Shown here one piece after another: positions 1 to 5,425 of a DNA stretch of 5,425 bases. Below the pieces are notes generated by a model, which had not been told where the DNA came from, searched no databases, and was given only the letters and a program-made list of their open reading frames with translations. Each line of letters begins with the position of its first letter. The first letter of the stretch is position 1. The stretch comes from Candidatus Sabulitectum sp. (GTDB lineage Bacteria; Fermentibacterota; Fermentibacteria; Fermentibacterales; JCC-6), in NCBI GenBank assembly GCA_029940175.1, contig JAOZRM010000198.1, positions 1 to 5,425 on the forward strand, given 5' to 3'. The position numbers were made by a program, and so were the translations under genes.

Positions 1-728
1 ATGGTCTGTTTTCCCGGTAGATCAAGTTCTGCAATTATTTCATCAGCAAACCAGGGCTTCATGTGAAATACATGAACAGGAATATCTGTACATCCAAGTT
101 TATTCAGCTCATCTGCCGCAAGAGAAGGACACAGGTGGTCAGAAGCCATTGCTATATCGCGTTTGGAATCAGGAAATGATACCTCAATAACAACTGCTGC
201 CAGCTCTCCATGCCTGTTCGCTGTTTTCCATAGTTTGTCCGTTGGACCGGTGTCTCCGGAATACACCACTGTTTTCCCACCGTATCGAAAAAGGAATCCC
301 CTGGCACCCGCAGGATGATTTACCGGTACAGACATGCATTCAACATTACCGGGAAGATCGGTCCAGACCTCATCTGCAAGAATTCTGTACTCCAGAATGG
401 CCTTGCCTTCAATGCGAATCCTTGAGAAATCTGGCCAGAGCAATCCGTTCATGTAATGCTCTTTTACAATGTGAAGACAGGCTTCACTACCCATGACAAC
501 CAGCGGTCTGTTTCTTTGGGAAACCATTGAGTCAAGTATGAACCCAAGGTCTAAAATGTGATCAAGGTGGGCATGGGTCAGAAGAACAACATCTACCAGA
601 TCAAGTTCAGGACCAGGGATCAGTGCAGCACATCCTGCATCAATAAGAACCTGTTCACCCAGTCTCATACATACAAGCCGATTATCAATATTCTTTGAAC
701 CGCTGCTTCCGACAACTTCAATAAACAA
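1..728 (-). CDS. Class II cyclic-nucleotide phosphodiesterase-like MBL-fold hydrolase (3' end beyond window)
   Basis: This is a metallo-beta-lactamase-fold hydrolase of the class II 3',5'-cyclic-nucleotide phosphodiesterase type, likely cytosolic and hydrolysing cAMP or a related phosphodiester. I see 242 residues and no stop before the window edge. Reading from the TTG start, the metal site is H52-A-H54-L-D56-H57, followed by H138 (NHPAG), D159 (YSGDTG) and H222 (FHMKP). The stretch after the HxHLDH box, the Trp-Pro-Asp-Phe at about residues 98-101 and the SDHL near 196-199 fit the class II phosphodiesterase subgroup better than RNase Z. The start is TTG because the frame is closed by TAG at 747-749, no ATG follows until residue 21, and a strong Shine-Dalgarno lies 6 bases upstream. 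The gene overlaps the end of alr by 11 bases, which suggests translational coupling. Substrate specificity is inferred; a general MBL-fold phosphodiesterase is the alternative. Confidence 0.8.
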   Translation of the reverse strand, partial: MFIEVVGSSGSKNIDNRLVCMRLGEQVLIDAGCAALIPGPELDLVDVVLLTHAHLDHILDLGFILDSMVSQRNRPLVVMGSEACLHIVKEHYMNGLLWPDFSRIRIEGKAILEYRILADEVWTDLPGNVECMSVPVNHPAGARGFLFRYGGKTVVYSGDTGPTDKLWKTANRHGELAAVVIEVSFPDSKRDIAMASDHLCPSLAADELNKLGCTDIPVHVFHMKPWFADEIIAELDLPGKQT

Positions 729-1869
729 TATCTGCTCCTTTCGTAACTACTCTGGGGAGCAAAGAACTGATACCAGTAACTACTTCGTAGTTTATTGTAT
801 CCATCCACTGACCAAGCATCTCTGCCGTGATCTCTTCACTGCCACTTCTTCCAAGAAGAACAACCTCTTCCTCCAGGAAAGTTTCTTTAACATCGGTGAT
901 ATCCACCATACACAGATTCATACAGACCCTTCCCAGAACAGGTGCTCTGTTCCCATCAATAAGTACCCAGCCTGTGTTACTGATAGATCTCCGGTAACCA
1001 TCTGCATAGCCAACAGGAAGCACAGCTATCCTGGAATTTCTGGTTGTTCTGTACGTACCACCATAACCAATAAAGCTTCCTGCAGGAACCTCTTTGATCT
1101 GAACAATTCTTGTTTTCCACGATAGTACCGGCTTCAAGTGCGGTACTGTGCAACCAATTGACTCAGCGGAAAGTTTTGTCTCTCTGGATGGCCAGAGGCC
1201 GTAGAGGCCTATACCTGTTCTTATCATGGAAAAATTTGTCTTCTCAAAAAGAATAGCAGCTGCAGTACAGGCAGAATGTACAACCGGAGGTTTCAGCCCC
1301 TCCTCCTGAAGTGCATCAAGAACCCTCTGAAAAGTGTTCAGCTGCGTTTCCGCATATTGGTGGTTCAGCGTATCCTCTATATTCGCAAAATGGGTGTAAA
1401 TGCCGTCAAAAACAACACCTGGTATCTCTGAAATTTCTCTGGCCATAATGATGGCATCATCAGGAAGAACGCCCTGCCTCCAGGTCCCGGTTTCCACCTT
1501 CATGTGAAGAAATATATTCTTTTCGGAGACTGGAAGATCTCTTATTGCCTCAAGAGTTTCGAAATTGTAAACAACGAACCTGAGATCCGCCTGCCGGGCC
1601 TCATCTATCCTGTTCAGAGGAACATGTCCAAGGAGCAGAACAGGCTTCAGAACTCCCATCTGCCTGAGCTCCAGCCCCTCATCAAGAGAGTTTACAGCAA
1701 GCCAGTCGGCTTCTGCTAAAAGAGGTACGATCTCCCTGACTCCGTGACCATAAGCATTGCTTTTCACAACTGCACAATGAAGCCCACTGAAATTATTGCT
1801 TCTTCTTATCTCGTCCAGATTGTGGTCGGGACTGTCTGCATCAAGTTCAACCCATACTAAACTACTCAT
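718..1869 (-). CDS. alr: Alanine racemase
   Basis: This is a PLP-dependent alanine racemase that interconverts L- and D-alanine in the cytoplasm to supply D-Ala for peptidoglycan. The 383 residues are full family length and form an N-terminal TIM barrel followed by a C-terminal beta domain. The PLP lysine is K36 in VVKSNAYGHG, and the opposing catalytic tyrosine is Y269 in IGYGGTY. By alignment to the Geobacillus enzyme, the other active-site positions are K124 and R131 (same 7-residue spacing as the carbamylated Lys/Arg pair), H160 (YTHFA), R217 (MIRTGIGLYG), Y288 (GYADGY) and C316-M317. The residue after Cys-Met, usually Asp, is Asn318 here. ATG at 1869 is the only usable start after the in-frame stop at 1897-1899, and no Shine-Dalgarno precedes it. 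The gene is divergent from the ferredoxin-like gene and overlaps the downstream hydrolase. Confidence 0.96.
   Translation of the reverse strand: MSSLVWVELDADSPDHNLDEIRRSNNFSGLHCAVVKSNAYGHGVREIVPLLAEADWLAVNSLDEGLELRQMGVLKPVLLLGHVPLNRIDEARQADLRFVVYNFETLEAIRDLPVSEKNIFLHMKVETGTWRQGVLPDDAIIMAREISEIPGVVFDGIYTHFANIEDTLNHQYAETQLNTFQRVLDALQEEGLKPPVVHSACTAAAILFEKTNFSMIRTGIGLYGLWPSRETKLSAESIGCTVPHLKPVLSWKTRIVQIKEVPAGSFIGYGGTYRTTRNSRIAVLPVGYADGYRRSISNTGWVLIDGNRAPVLGRVCMNLCMVDITDVKETFLEEEVVLLGRSGSEEITAEMLGQWMDTINYEVVTGISSLLPRVVTKGADIVY
735..741 (-). promoter_or_regulatory. Ribosome binding site fixing a TTG start
   Basis: On the minus strand AAAGGAG is followed by a 6-base spacer (CAGATA) and then TTG at 728-726. 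It lies inside the last codons of alr. It is the best Shine-Dalgarno seen in the window and supports TTG as the start of the phosphodiesterase-like gene, and also its translation from the alr message. Confidence 0.75.
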
Positions 1870-1875
1870 GAGGTA

Positions 1876-1904
1876 AGAATACGCTAATAAATGACATTAC
1901 GCAA
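1876..1904 (-). promoter_or_regulatory. Candidate alr promoter, possibly giving a leaderless transcript
   Basis: On the minus strand, TTGCGT (1904-1899) and TATTCT (1881-1876) are separated by exactly 17 bases. They resemble sigma-70 -35 and -10 boxes with 3/6 and 4/6 matches. The -10 box ends 6 bases before the alr ATG, so transcription would begin at or next to the A of the start codon. That fits the lack of any Shine-Dalgarno before alr. The boxes are weak and the call is inference. Confidence 0.35.
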
Positions 1905-1906
1905 GG

Positions 1907-1929
1907 AAGATCATCTTGAACAGTATATT
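1907..1929 (+). promoter_or_regulatory. Candidate operator dyad and -10 box for the plus-strand operon
   Basis: AAGAT-C-ATCTT at 1907-1917 is a perfect 5-bp dyad around a central base, in the middle of the divergent intergenic region. TATATT at 1924-1929 matches the -10 consensus at 5 of 6 positions and would give a leader of about 20 bases before the GTG at 1955. No convincing -35 lies 16-18 bases upstream, so an activator or a non-consensus promoter would be needed. The dyad is short and could be chance. Confidence 0.25.
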
Positions 1930-1941
1930 CACCGTAACATG

Positions 1942-1949
1942 AAAGGCGG
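1942..1949 (+). promoter_or_regulatory. Ribosome binding site fixing a GTG start
   Basis: AAAGGCGG differs by one base from an extended Shine-Dalgarno and ends 5 bases before GTG at 1955. The nearby ATG at 1939 is out of frame, and the next in-frame ATG (1988) would cut off conserved N-terminal sequence, so GTG is the preferred start. Confidence 0.65.
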
Positions 1950-1954
1950 TTCCC

Positions 1955-3028
1955 GTGAACGATGTAAGATTTCTCCCTGTTAGCAAAATGAATCCCGAGG
2001 GATTCAGCGAACTTCTATCTCCTTTCCGCTTCACCGGGCAGGGCAGCCTCAACGATCTGACTGCAGTGAAGATACATCCAGGCGAGGAAGGCAACTCTTC
2101 CTACATTCCCGCTTCACTTGTGAGAATGATCATCAATGCTCTTGATCTTCCGGAACGAAGAACTTTTCTAACCGATACAACAGTTCTTTATGGTGGAAGA
2201 AGAATGACCGCCCCGGACTATGTCTCTCTTGCATATGACCACGGGTTCAAGATGCCGGAGCTGCCACCGTTCATTGTTGCAGACGGCCTTGCAGGTACAG
2301 ATGAGTATTTGGTCCATCTTCCTTCCCACTGTGAAACAAAAATTACCAGACTGGCATCGGCTCTTTCGAGAACGGACAACGCTGTTATGGTCAGTCACTT
2401 CAAGGGTCATCTTCTCGCGGGATTCGGTGGGTCAATTAAGCACCTGGGAATGGGCTGGGCTGCCAAAGCAGGAAAGCTCTATCAGCATTCTTCAGTAATG
2501 CCCTATGTAAAAACCGATAAGTGCACGATGTGCAATGCATGTTTATCTGTCTGCGGATCAAGTGCAATAATACCTGCCACAAATTCAGTCCGAATTGATG
2601 AAGCACTGTGCACAGGTTGCGGCGAATGCATTCAGCGCTGTCCTACAGGGGCAATTCGCATAAGTTGGAATCAGGAATCGCATACCTTCATGCAACGAAT
2701 GGTTGAGTACGCCCTTGCTGCAACCATGGCAACAAAAATTCCCGTATATGTTAATTTTCTGATCAATATCTCACCTGACTGTGACTGCATGAAAAATGAG
2801 GGGCCTGCAATTGTGGACGACATTGGCGTACTTGCGTCTTCTGATCCTGTGGCCATAGATCAGGCCTCTCTTGATCTTGTCACTGCTGCAGCTCCTTTCG
2901 GGGAAAATGTGGCTTCCGGTCAGGATAAGTTTCTCCATATCAGGCCGGAAAGAGACGGGAAGGAACAACTTGTAATCGGCGAGAGAATCGGTCTTGGAAG
3001 CAGAGATTACAGGCTGGTAACCATTTGA
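1955..3028 (+). CDS. DUF362 protein with two [4Fe-4S] ferredoxin clusters
   Basis: This is a 357-residue iron-sulfur protein of the DUF362 family, probably a cytosolic electron-transfer or redox protein whose reaction is unknown. DUF362 sequence flanks a central ferredoxin module. The N-terminal part carries the conserved stretch around residues 147-173, with SHFKGH, GFGG and LGMG motifs. Next come two complete [4Fe-4S] motifs: C190-x2-C193-x2-C196-x3-C200 and C219-x2-C222-x2-C225-x3-C229-Pro. The first cluster lacks the usual Pro after its last Cys. The C-terminal part has C276-D-C278 and SDPVAIDQA (296-304), typical of DUF362, the latter ending in a probable metal- or substrate-binding Asp. 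The start is GTG, chosen by the Shine-Dalgarno 5 bases upstream. There is no signal peptide or membrane segment. The last codons overlap the TTG of the transporter gene, so the two are probably coupled. The family is clear, the function is not. Confidence 0.9.
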   Translation: MNDVRFLPVSKMNPEGFSELLSPFRFTGQGSLNDLTAVKIHPGEEGNSSYIPASLVRMIINALDLPERRTFLTDTTVLYGGRRMTAPDYVSLAYDHGFKMPELPPFIVADGLAGTDEYLVHLPSHCETKITRLASALSRTDNAVMVSHFKGHLLAGFGGSIKHLGMGWAAKAGKLYQHSSVMPYVKTDKCTMCNACLSVCGSSAIIPATNSVRIDEALCTGCGECIQRCPTGAIRISWNQESHTFMQRMVEYALAATMATKIPVYVNFLINISPDCDCMKNEGPAIVDDIGVLASSDPVAIDQASLDLVTAAAPFGENVASGQDKFLHIRPERDGKEQLVIGERIGLGSRDYRLVTI

Positions 3029-3867
3029 CAAAAGAGAAAAAAGCTGCGCTGCTCATGACCGCAGCTGCCTTCTTCCTCTCTCTTGTTCCTCTGGCAGTTA
3101 AGCTTGTACCTGCGGACTCAGGAATACCAACAAGCGAGAAGCTTGTGGCCCGGGGACTGGTAGCGGTAATTGTAACCTTCATACTGATAAGAAAACGGGG
3201 TGAATCGCTGATCTCCGGTAAGCCGTGGCTGCTTTTTCTTAGAAGCGCCCTTGGCACAATGGGAATGGTCACTTACTTCCTGGCTCTTGAAAAACTTCCA
3301 CTTGCCGATACAGTCACGGTTAATAAGCTCAGTCCATTCTTTGTTCTGCTGTTCTCCTGGATATTCCTTGGAGAAAAGCTGAAGAAAATTCAGATAATCG
3401 CCATTCTCACAGCATTTGCAGGTGTAGCTCTTGTTGCCAATCCCGTGGGAATGACTGTTTCCACAGCGATAATTCTTGCCCTTGCTTCTGCTGTATTCGC
3501 AGGTGCTGCATATACAACATTGAGAGCTCTCAGGAAGTATGATTCACCTCTGAGAGTAGTCTTCTGGTTCAGTCTTTTTTCAGTGATTGCATTCCTGCCC
3601 AAAACCATATCAGGCGGTGTAATACCCACAGGAACCACAATTCTTCCTCTACTTGGAATCGGTATCGCGGGTGTTCTCGGGCAGATCCTTATGACCACAG
3701 CCTACAGGTTTGCTCCAGGGGCTAAAGTCGCAGTGTACGGGTACTTAAGTGTTGTGTTCTCGGTTATCTGGCAGGTTTCTGTCTTTAAAGAAATACCGTC
3801 AATGATGGTTCTCTGTGGAGCAATTATGGTAATGACAGGTGGCTGGATAAACTACAAATTCAGGTAA
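3025..3867 (+). CDS. EamA/DMT-family inner-membrane transporter
   Basis: This is an integral membrane transporter of the drug/metabolite superfamily, probably an exporter or permease for a small metabolite that cannot be named. The 280 residues are close to the usual EamA length. About ten hydrophobic segments can be picked out, near residues 7-27, 38-55, 67-86, 93-113, 123-139, 147-164, 177-192, 205-222, 236-252 and 259-276, forming two five-helix EamA repeats. Repeat 1 ends in the family hallmark ALEKLPLADT through IFLGEKL (87-119). Repeat 2 has the matching AYRFAPGAK through VFKEIP (226-258). The start is TTG in a TTGA overlap with the DUF362 stop, behind only a partial Shine-Dalgarno (AGGCTGG, 3011-3017). 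The ATG at 3055 is possible but would clip the first helix. Coupling to the iron-sulfur gene suggests shared expression; a shared substrate is speculation. Confidence 0.9.
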   Translation: MTKEKKAALLMTAAAFFLSLVPLAVKLVPADSGIPTSEKLVARGLVAVIVTFILIRKRGESLISGKPWLLFLRSALGTMGMVTYFLALEKLPLADTVTVNKLSPFFVLLFSWIFLGEKLKKIQIIAILTAFAGVALVANPVGMTVSTAIILALASAVFAGAAYTTLRALRKYDSPLRVVFWFSLFSVIAFLPKTISGGVIPTGTTILPLLGIGIAGVLGQILMTTAYRFAPGAKVAVYGYLSVVFSVIWQVSVFKEIPSMMVLCGAIMVMTGGWINYKFR

Positions 3868-3892
3868 AACCTCTGCCTGCAGAGGCTTTACC
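3863..3892. terminator. Hairpin between convergent genes, probable bidirectional terminator
   Basis: A 13-bp inverted repeat (3863-3875 with 3880-3892) surrounds a 4-base loop and begins at the transporter stop codon. Its core is CCTCTG-CCTG-CAGAGG. The one imperfect pair is A-C in plus-strand RNA but a tolerated G-U in minus-strand RNA. The minus-strand 3' arm contains UUUU just after the GC-rich core, so termination of the deiminase-like gene is better supported. In the plus direction the core is followed only by CTTTACCCTTAT. The placement, in a 35-base gap between converging genes, fits a shared terminator. Confidence 0.6.
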
Positions 3893-3902
3893 CTTATACC
3901 GT

Positions 3903-5425
3903 CTATCGCAGTAGAACTGCTCTGGTTGTTGAAACTGAACCGTTGTGAATGAATTGTGACAGGTAAACCCCGTCTGCAATTGCACGGTCAGGTATCCATT
4001 CCATCAATCCACTCTCTCCTGCAACTGAGCTGTGAACAACTCTTCCCGCAGAATCAAAAACAGTGAATATGGTTCCGGGCTGGCCGGTGAAAGCCATTAC
4101 GCTGTTAAAAGGGTTGTTACAGATCATCACAGGTGTTACACCGCTGGGCGCAATCCCGGTAGACGAAACTGTGTAGTGGTTGAACCAGGTTGCAGGTGCA
4201 AACTGGGGGTGAAAACTCGCTCTTCCGGAAGAGTCTTCCGCTCTGATGTAGTATTCAACAAATGAGCCGTGTGGATAAGCTGGAATCTCGGCATGGTAGT
4301 TATCAGACCCTGCGGCAGTCAATGGTACCTCTGTGAAACTACCGGAATCCACCCGGTAAAAAAGGCTTGTGGAAGTAAGAGTATTTGCAGGATTCGGTTG
4401 AATGAAGGCACTGACTGTAACCGGGTAACCTGACTGCAGGGTATCCACCGGAGTATGGAGCAGTTGAAGCATGTATCTGTCCATTACATTTCTACTTCTG
4501 CAATGCAGTGCGTCTGTGTTTTGAAACTCAGAGTAATAGAATGGAGTAATGGTATAACCAGGCAATGCTTCTGTGAATGCTGCCGCTGCCGGAGTGTCAT
4601 TTCCTGTATTCCATACCGGCATGTAGTAGGTATCATTGTGAAGAAGACCATTTACATAACCTTCTGTTCCGCTGGAAAACACCCTGTAAACATCCCAGGG
4701 AGTACCATAGGGAGAGAGACTTCCGGCGATCAGATCCGCAGTGGCTTCTAAAGCAGCATAATCTCCGTGGGAAGGAGGAACCTGCAATACCATTATCCTG
4801 TCAGGACTCAGCATCTTGCTCCAGCAGTCAATATGGTCAATGTAACTGGCCTGAGGATCGGCAAATGTTGTGTAATCAGTAATCCCGAGATACTCCTCCA
4901 TTTGATCATCCACCCACGAATCAGAGTGAGGATCCTCAACGTACACAAGATCAGTAGACATGGCCTCGCCAAGACCACCGGACATGTAGTTTCCACCTGT
5001 ATGGATAAGATCTGAAACGTAGACAGGAATACTCCACTGATCCCCGATTACCTGTGGAATAAGGTCGTCATCCGGTCTCGGTCTGTTGTAATCGTAATCG
5101 AAAATACCCTGAGTACCATCTGCCAGTACGATGAACCATGGACCATAATCCCTGATCCAGATTGAGTTGGTCGGGCCAAGAATAAAATCAGTATTACTCA
5201 TGTTCACCCCTGCCGAGGACAATGCAGATGAAGCAGACCCCTGCTGGGAAGATGAACAGATCACCCATAACTCGCTGTTGTTTGAAACATCCACAAGGAA
5301 ATCATACGGCACACCCAGAGGCCACCTGACCATTACACCGGTTGCCGGCTCAAACTCCCCGGGATTTCTTACACCGGCTGGGGGAGGAGAAGTGGCATCC
5401 TGATACGTACCGATCTCTGATACTC
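3903..5425 (-). CDS. Porphyromonas-type peptidylarginine deiminase-like exported protein (5' end beyond window)
   Basis: This is a PAD_porph-family (guanidino-group-modifying) enzyme predicted to convert arginine to citrulline in peptides or proteins outside the cytoplasm. The frame is open to the window edge. The ATG at 5333 is internal, because 30 more in-frame residues precede it, including RNPGEFEPATG of the family's N-terminal motif. The signal peptide must lie outside the window. Numbering from that ATG, the catalytic set is D62 (IRDYGPW), H167 and D169 (IDHIDCW), N228 (GYVNGL) and C278 (ALHCRSR). R84 and R86 (NRPRPDD) sit where the Porphyromonas gingivalis enzyme has the two arginines that bind a substrate's terminal carboxylate. 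After the catalytic domain (to about 292) come an Ig-like domain (about 293-390) and a C-terminal FlgD/T9SS-like domain (about 400-476). Agmatine deiminase is a less likely alternative. Stop codon TAG is at 3905-3903. Confidence 0.88.
   Translation of the reverse strand, partial: VSEIGTYQDATSPPPAGVRNPGEFEPATGVMVRWPLGVPYDFLVDVSNNSELWVICSSSQQGSASSALSSAGVNMSNTDFILGPTNSIWIRDYGPWFIVLADGTQGIFDYDYNRPRPDDDLIPQVIGDQWSIPVYVSDLIHTGGNYMSGGLGEAMSTDLVYVEDPHSDSWVDDQMEEYLGITDYTTFADPQASYIDHIDCWSKMLSPDRIMVLQVPPSHGDYAALEATADLIAGSLSPYGTPWDVYRVFSSGTEGYVNGLLHNDTYYMPVWNTGNDTPAAAAFTEALPGYTITPFYYSEFQNTDALHCRSRNVMDRYMLQLLHTPVDTLQSGYPVTVSAFIQPNPANTLTSTSLFYRVDSGSFTEVPLTAAGSDNYHAEIPAYPHGSFVEYYIRAEDSSGRASFHPQFAPATWFNHYTVSSTGIAPSGVTPVMICNNPFNSVMAFTGQPGTIFTVFDSAGRVVHSSVAGESGLMEWIPDRAIADGVYLSQFIHNGSVSTTRAVLLR
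3906..4136 (-). other. C-terminal FlgD-like / T9SS-sorting-like domain of the deiminase
   Basis: Residues 400-476, counted from the ATG at 5333, form a compact beta-rich tail. It opens with NNPFN, continues with a VFDSAGRVV strand-turn, a Trp-centred stretch (MEWIPD) and DGVYL, and ends in TTRAVLLR at the extreme C terminus. This layout is shared by FlgD-type Ig domains and type A secretion-system sorting tails of FCB-group bacteria. It suggests export and surface attachment or release; the secretion route itself is inference. Confidence 0.7.

Noticed and set aside
242..496. Plus-strand open frame of 84 codons opposite the phosphodiesterase-like gene
   Set aside because: It lies antisense to a clearly conserved protein, has no recognisable motif and has no ribosome binding site that I can see.
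1..728. Ribonuclease Z assignment for the MBL-fold gene
   Set aside because: The region after HxHLDH and the Trp-Pro-Asp-Phe segment match class II cyclic-nucleotide phosphodiesterases, and the insertion (exosite) typical of RNase Z is not seen.
1504..1719. Plus-strand open frame of 71 codons inside alr
   Set aside because: It is antisense to well-conserved alr coding sequence and its translation has no family features.
1897..2094. Minus-strand open frame that could be read as a small gene ahead of alr
   Set aside because: Most of it is antisense to the DUF362 gene start, its composition is unremarkable, and the divergent-promoter reading explains the region better.
4455..5015. Several overlapping plus-strand open frames opposite the deiminase, one of them Cys-rich
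   Set aside because: All are antisense to a single intact conserved frame; the Cys residues are scattered and do not form a metal-binding spacing.
5331..5333. ATG at 5333-5331 as the true start of the deiminase-like gene
   Set aside because: The frame stays open upstream with a conserved family motif (Glu-Phe-Glu-Pro) and there is no Shine-Dalgarno; the start lies outside the window.
5167..5403. Plus-strand open frame of 78 codons at the right edge
   Set aside because: It is antisense to the conserved N-terminal motif of the deiminase, whose frame continues to the window end.
3903..5425. Plain agmatine deiminase (aguA) assignment
   Set aside because: The Asn-Arg-Pro-Arg-Pro motif, the Ig-like domain and the C-terminal sorting-like tail fit the exported PPAD type; agmatine deiminases are single-domain cytosolic proteins.

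Overview
The window is gene-dense bacterial chromosome of moderate GC content with short intergenic gaps. It carries five protein genes, two of them cut by the window edges. I see no RNA genes, insertion sequences, CRISPR arrays or phage genes. The taxon cannot be fixed from this sequence. The rightmost gene encodes a large, apparently exported protein ending in an Asn-Pro-Phe-Asn type C-terminal domain (FlgD-like or T9SS-sorting-like). That ending is common in the Fibrobacterota-Chlorobiota-Bacteroidota group and allied candidate phyla, so an uncultured FCB-type bacterium is my best inference.

Layout. On the minus strand, reading from 1869 leftward, an alanine racemase gene (alr) overlaps by 11 bases a class II cyclic-nucleotide phosphodiesterase-like metallo-beta-lactamase-fold gene, which runs off the left edge. 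An 85-base divergent control region (1870-1954) separates alr from a plus-strand pair: a DUF362 protein with two [4Fe-4S] clusters (1955-3028), then an EamA/DMT-family transporter (3025-3867) that starts inside the stop codon of the first gene. A hairpin at 3863-3892 lies between this pair and a convergent minus-strand gene (3903 to beyond 5425). That gene encodes a Porphyromonas-type peptidylarginine deiminase-like protein with an Ig-like domain and a C-terminal sorting-like domain.

Three of the four genes whose starts are visible use non-ATG starts: TTG at 728, GTG at 1955 and TTG at 3025. Alr supplies D-alanine for peptidoglycan. The overlapping hydrolase is probably translationally coupled to it, but no metabolic link between the two is evident. 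The DUF362 and transporter genes look like a coupled operon of unknown substrate. The most notable gene is the deiminase: its visible catalytic residues and an Arg-Pro-Arg motif match the bacterial enzyme that citrullinates C-terminal arginines, and the domain order is also the same.
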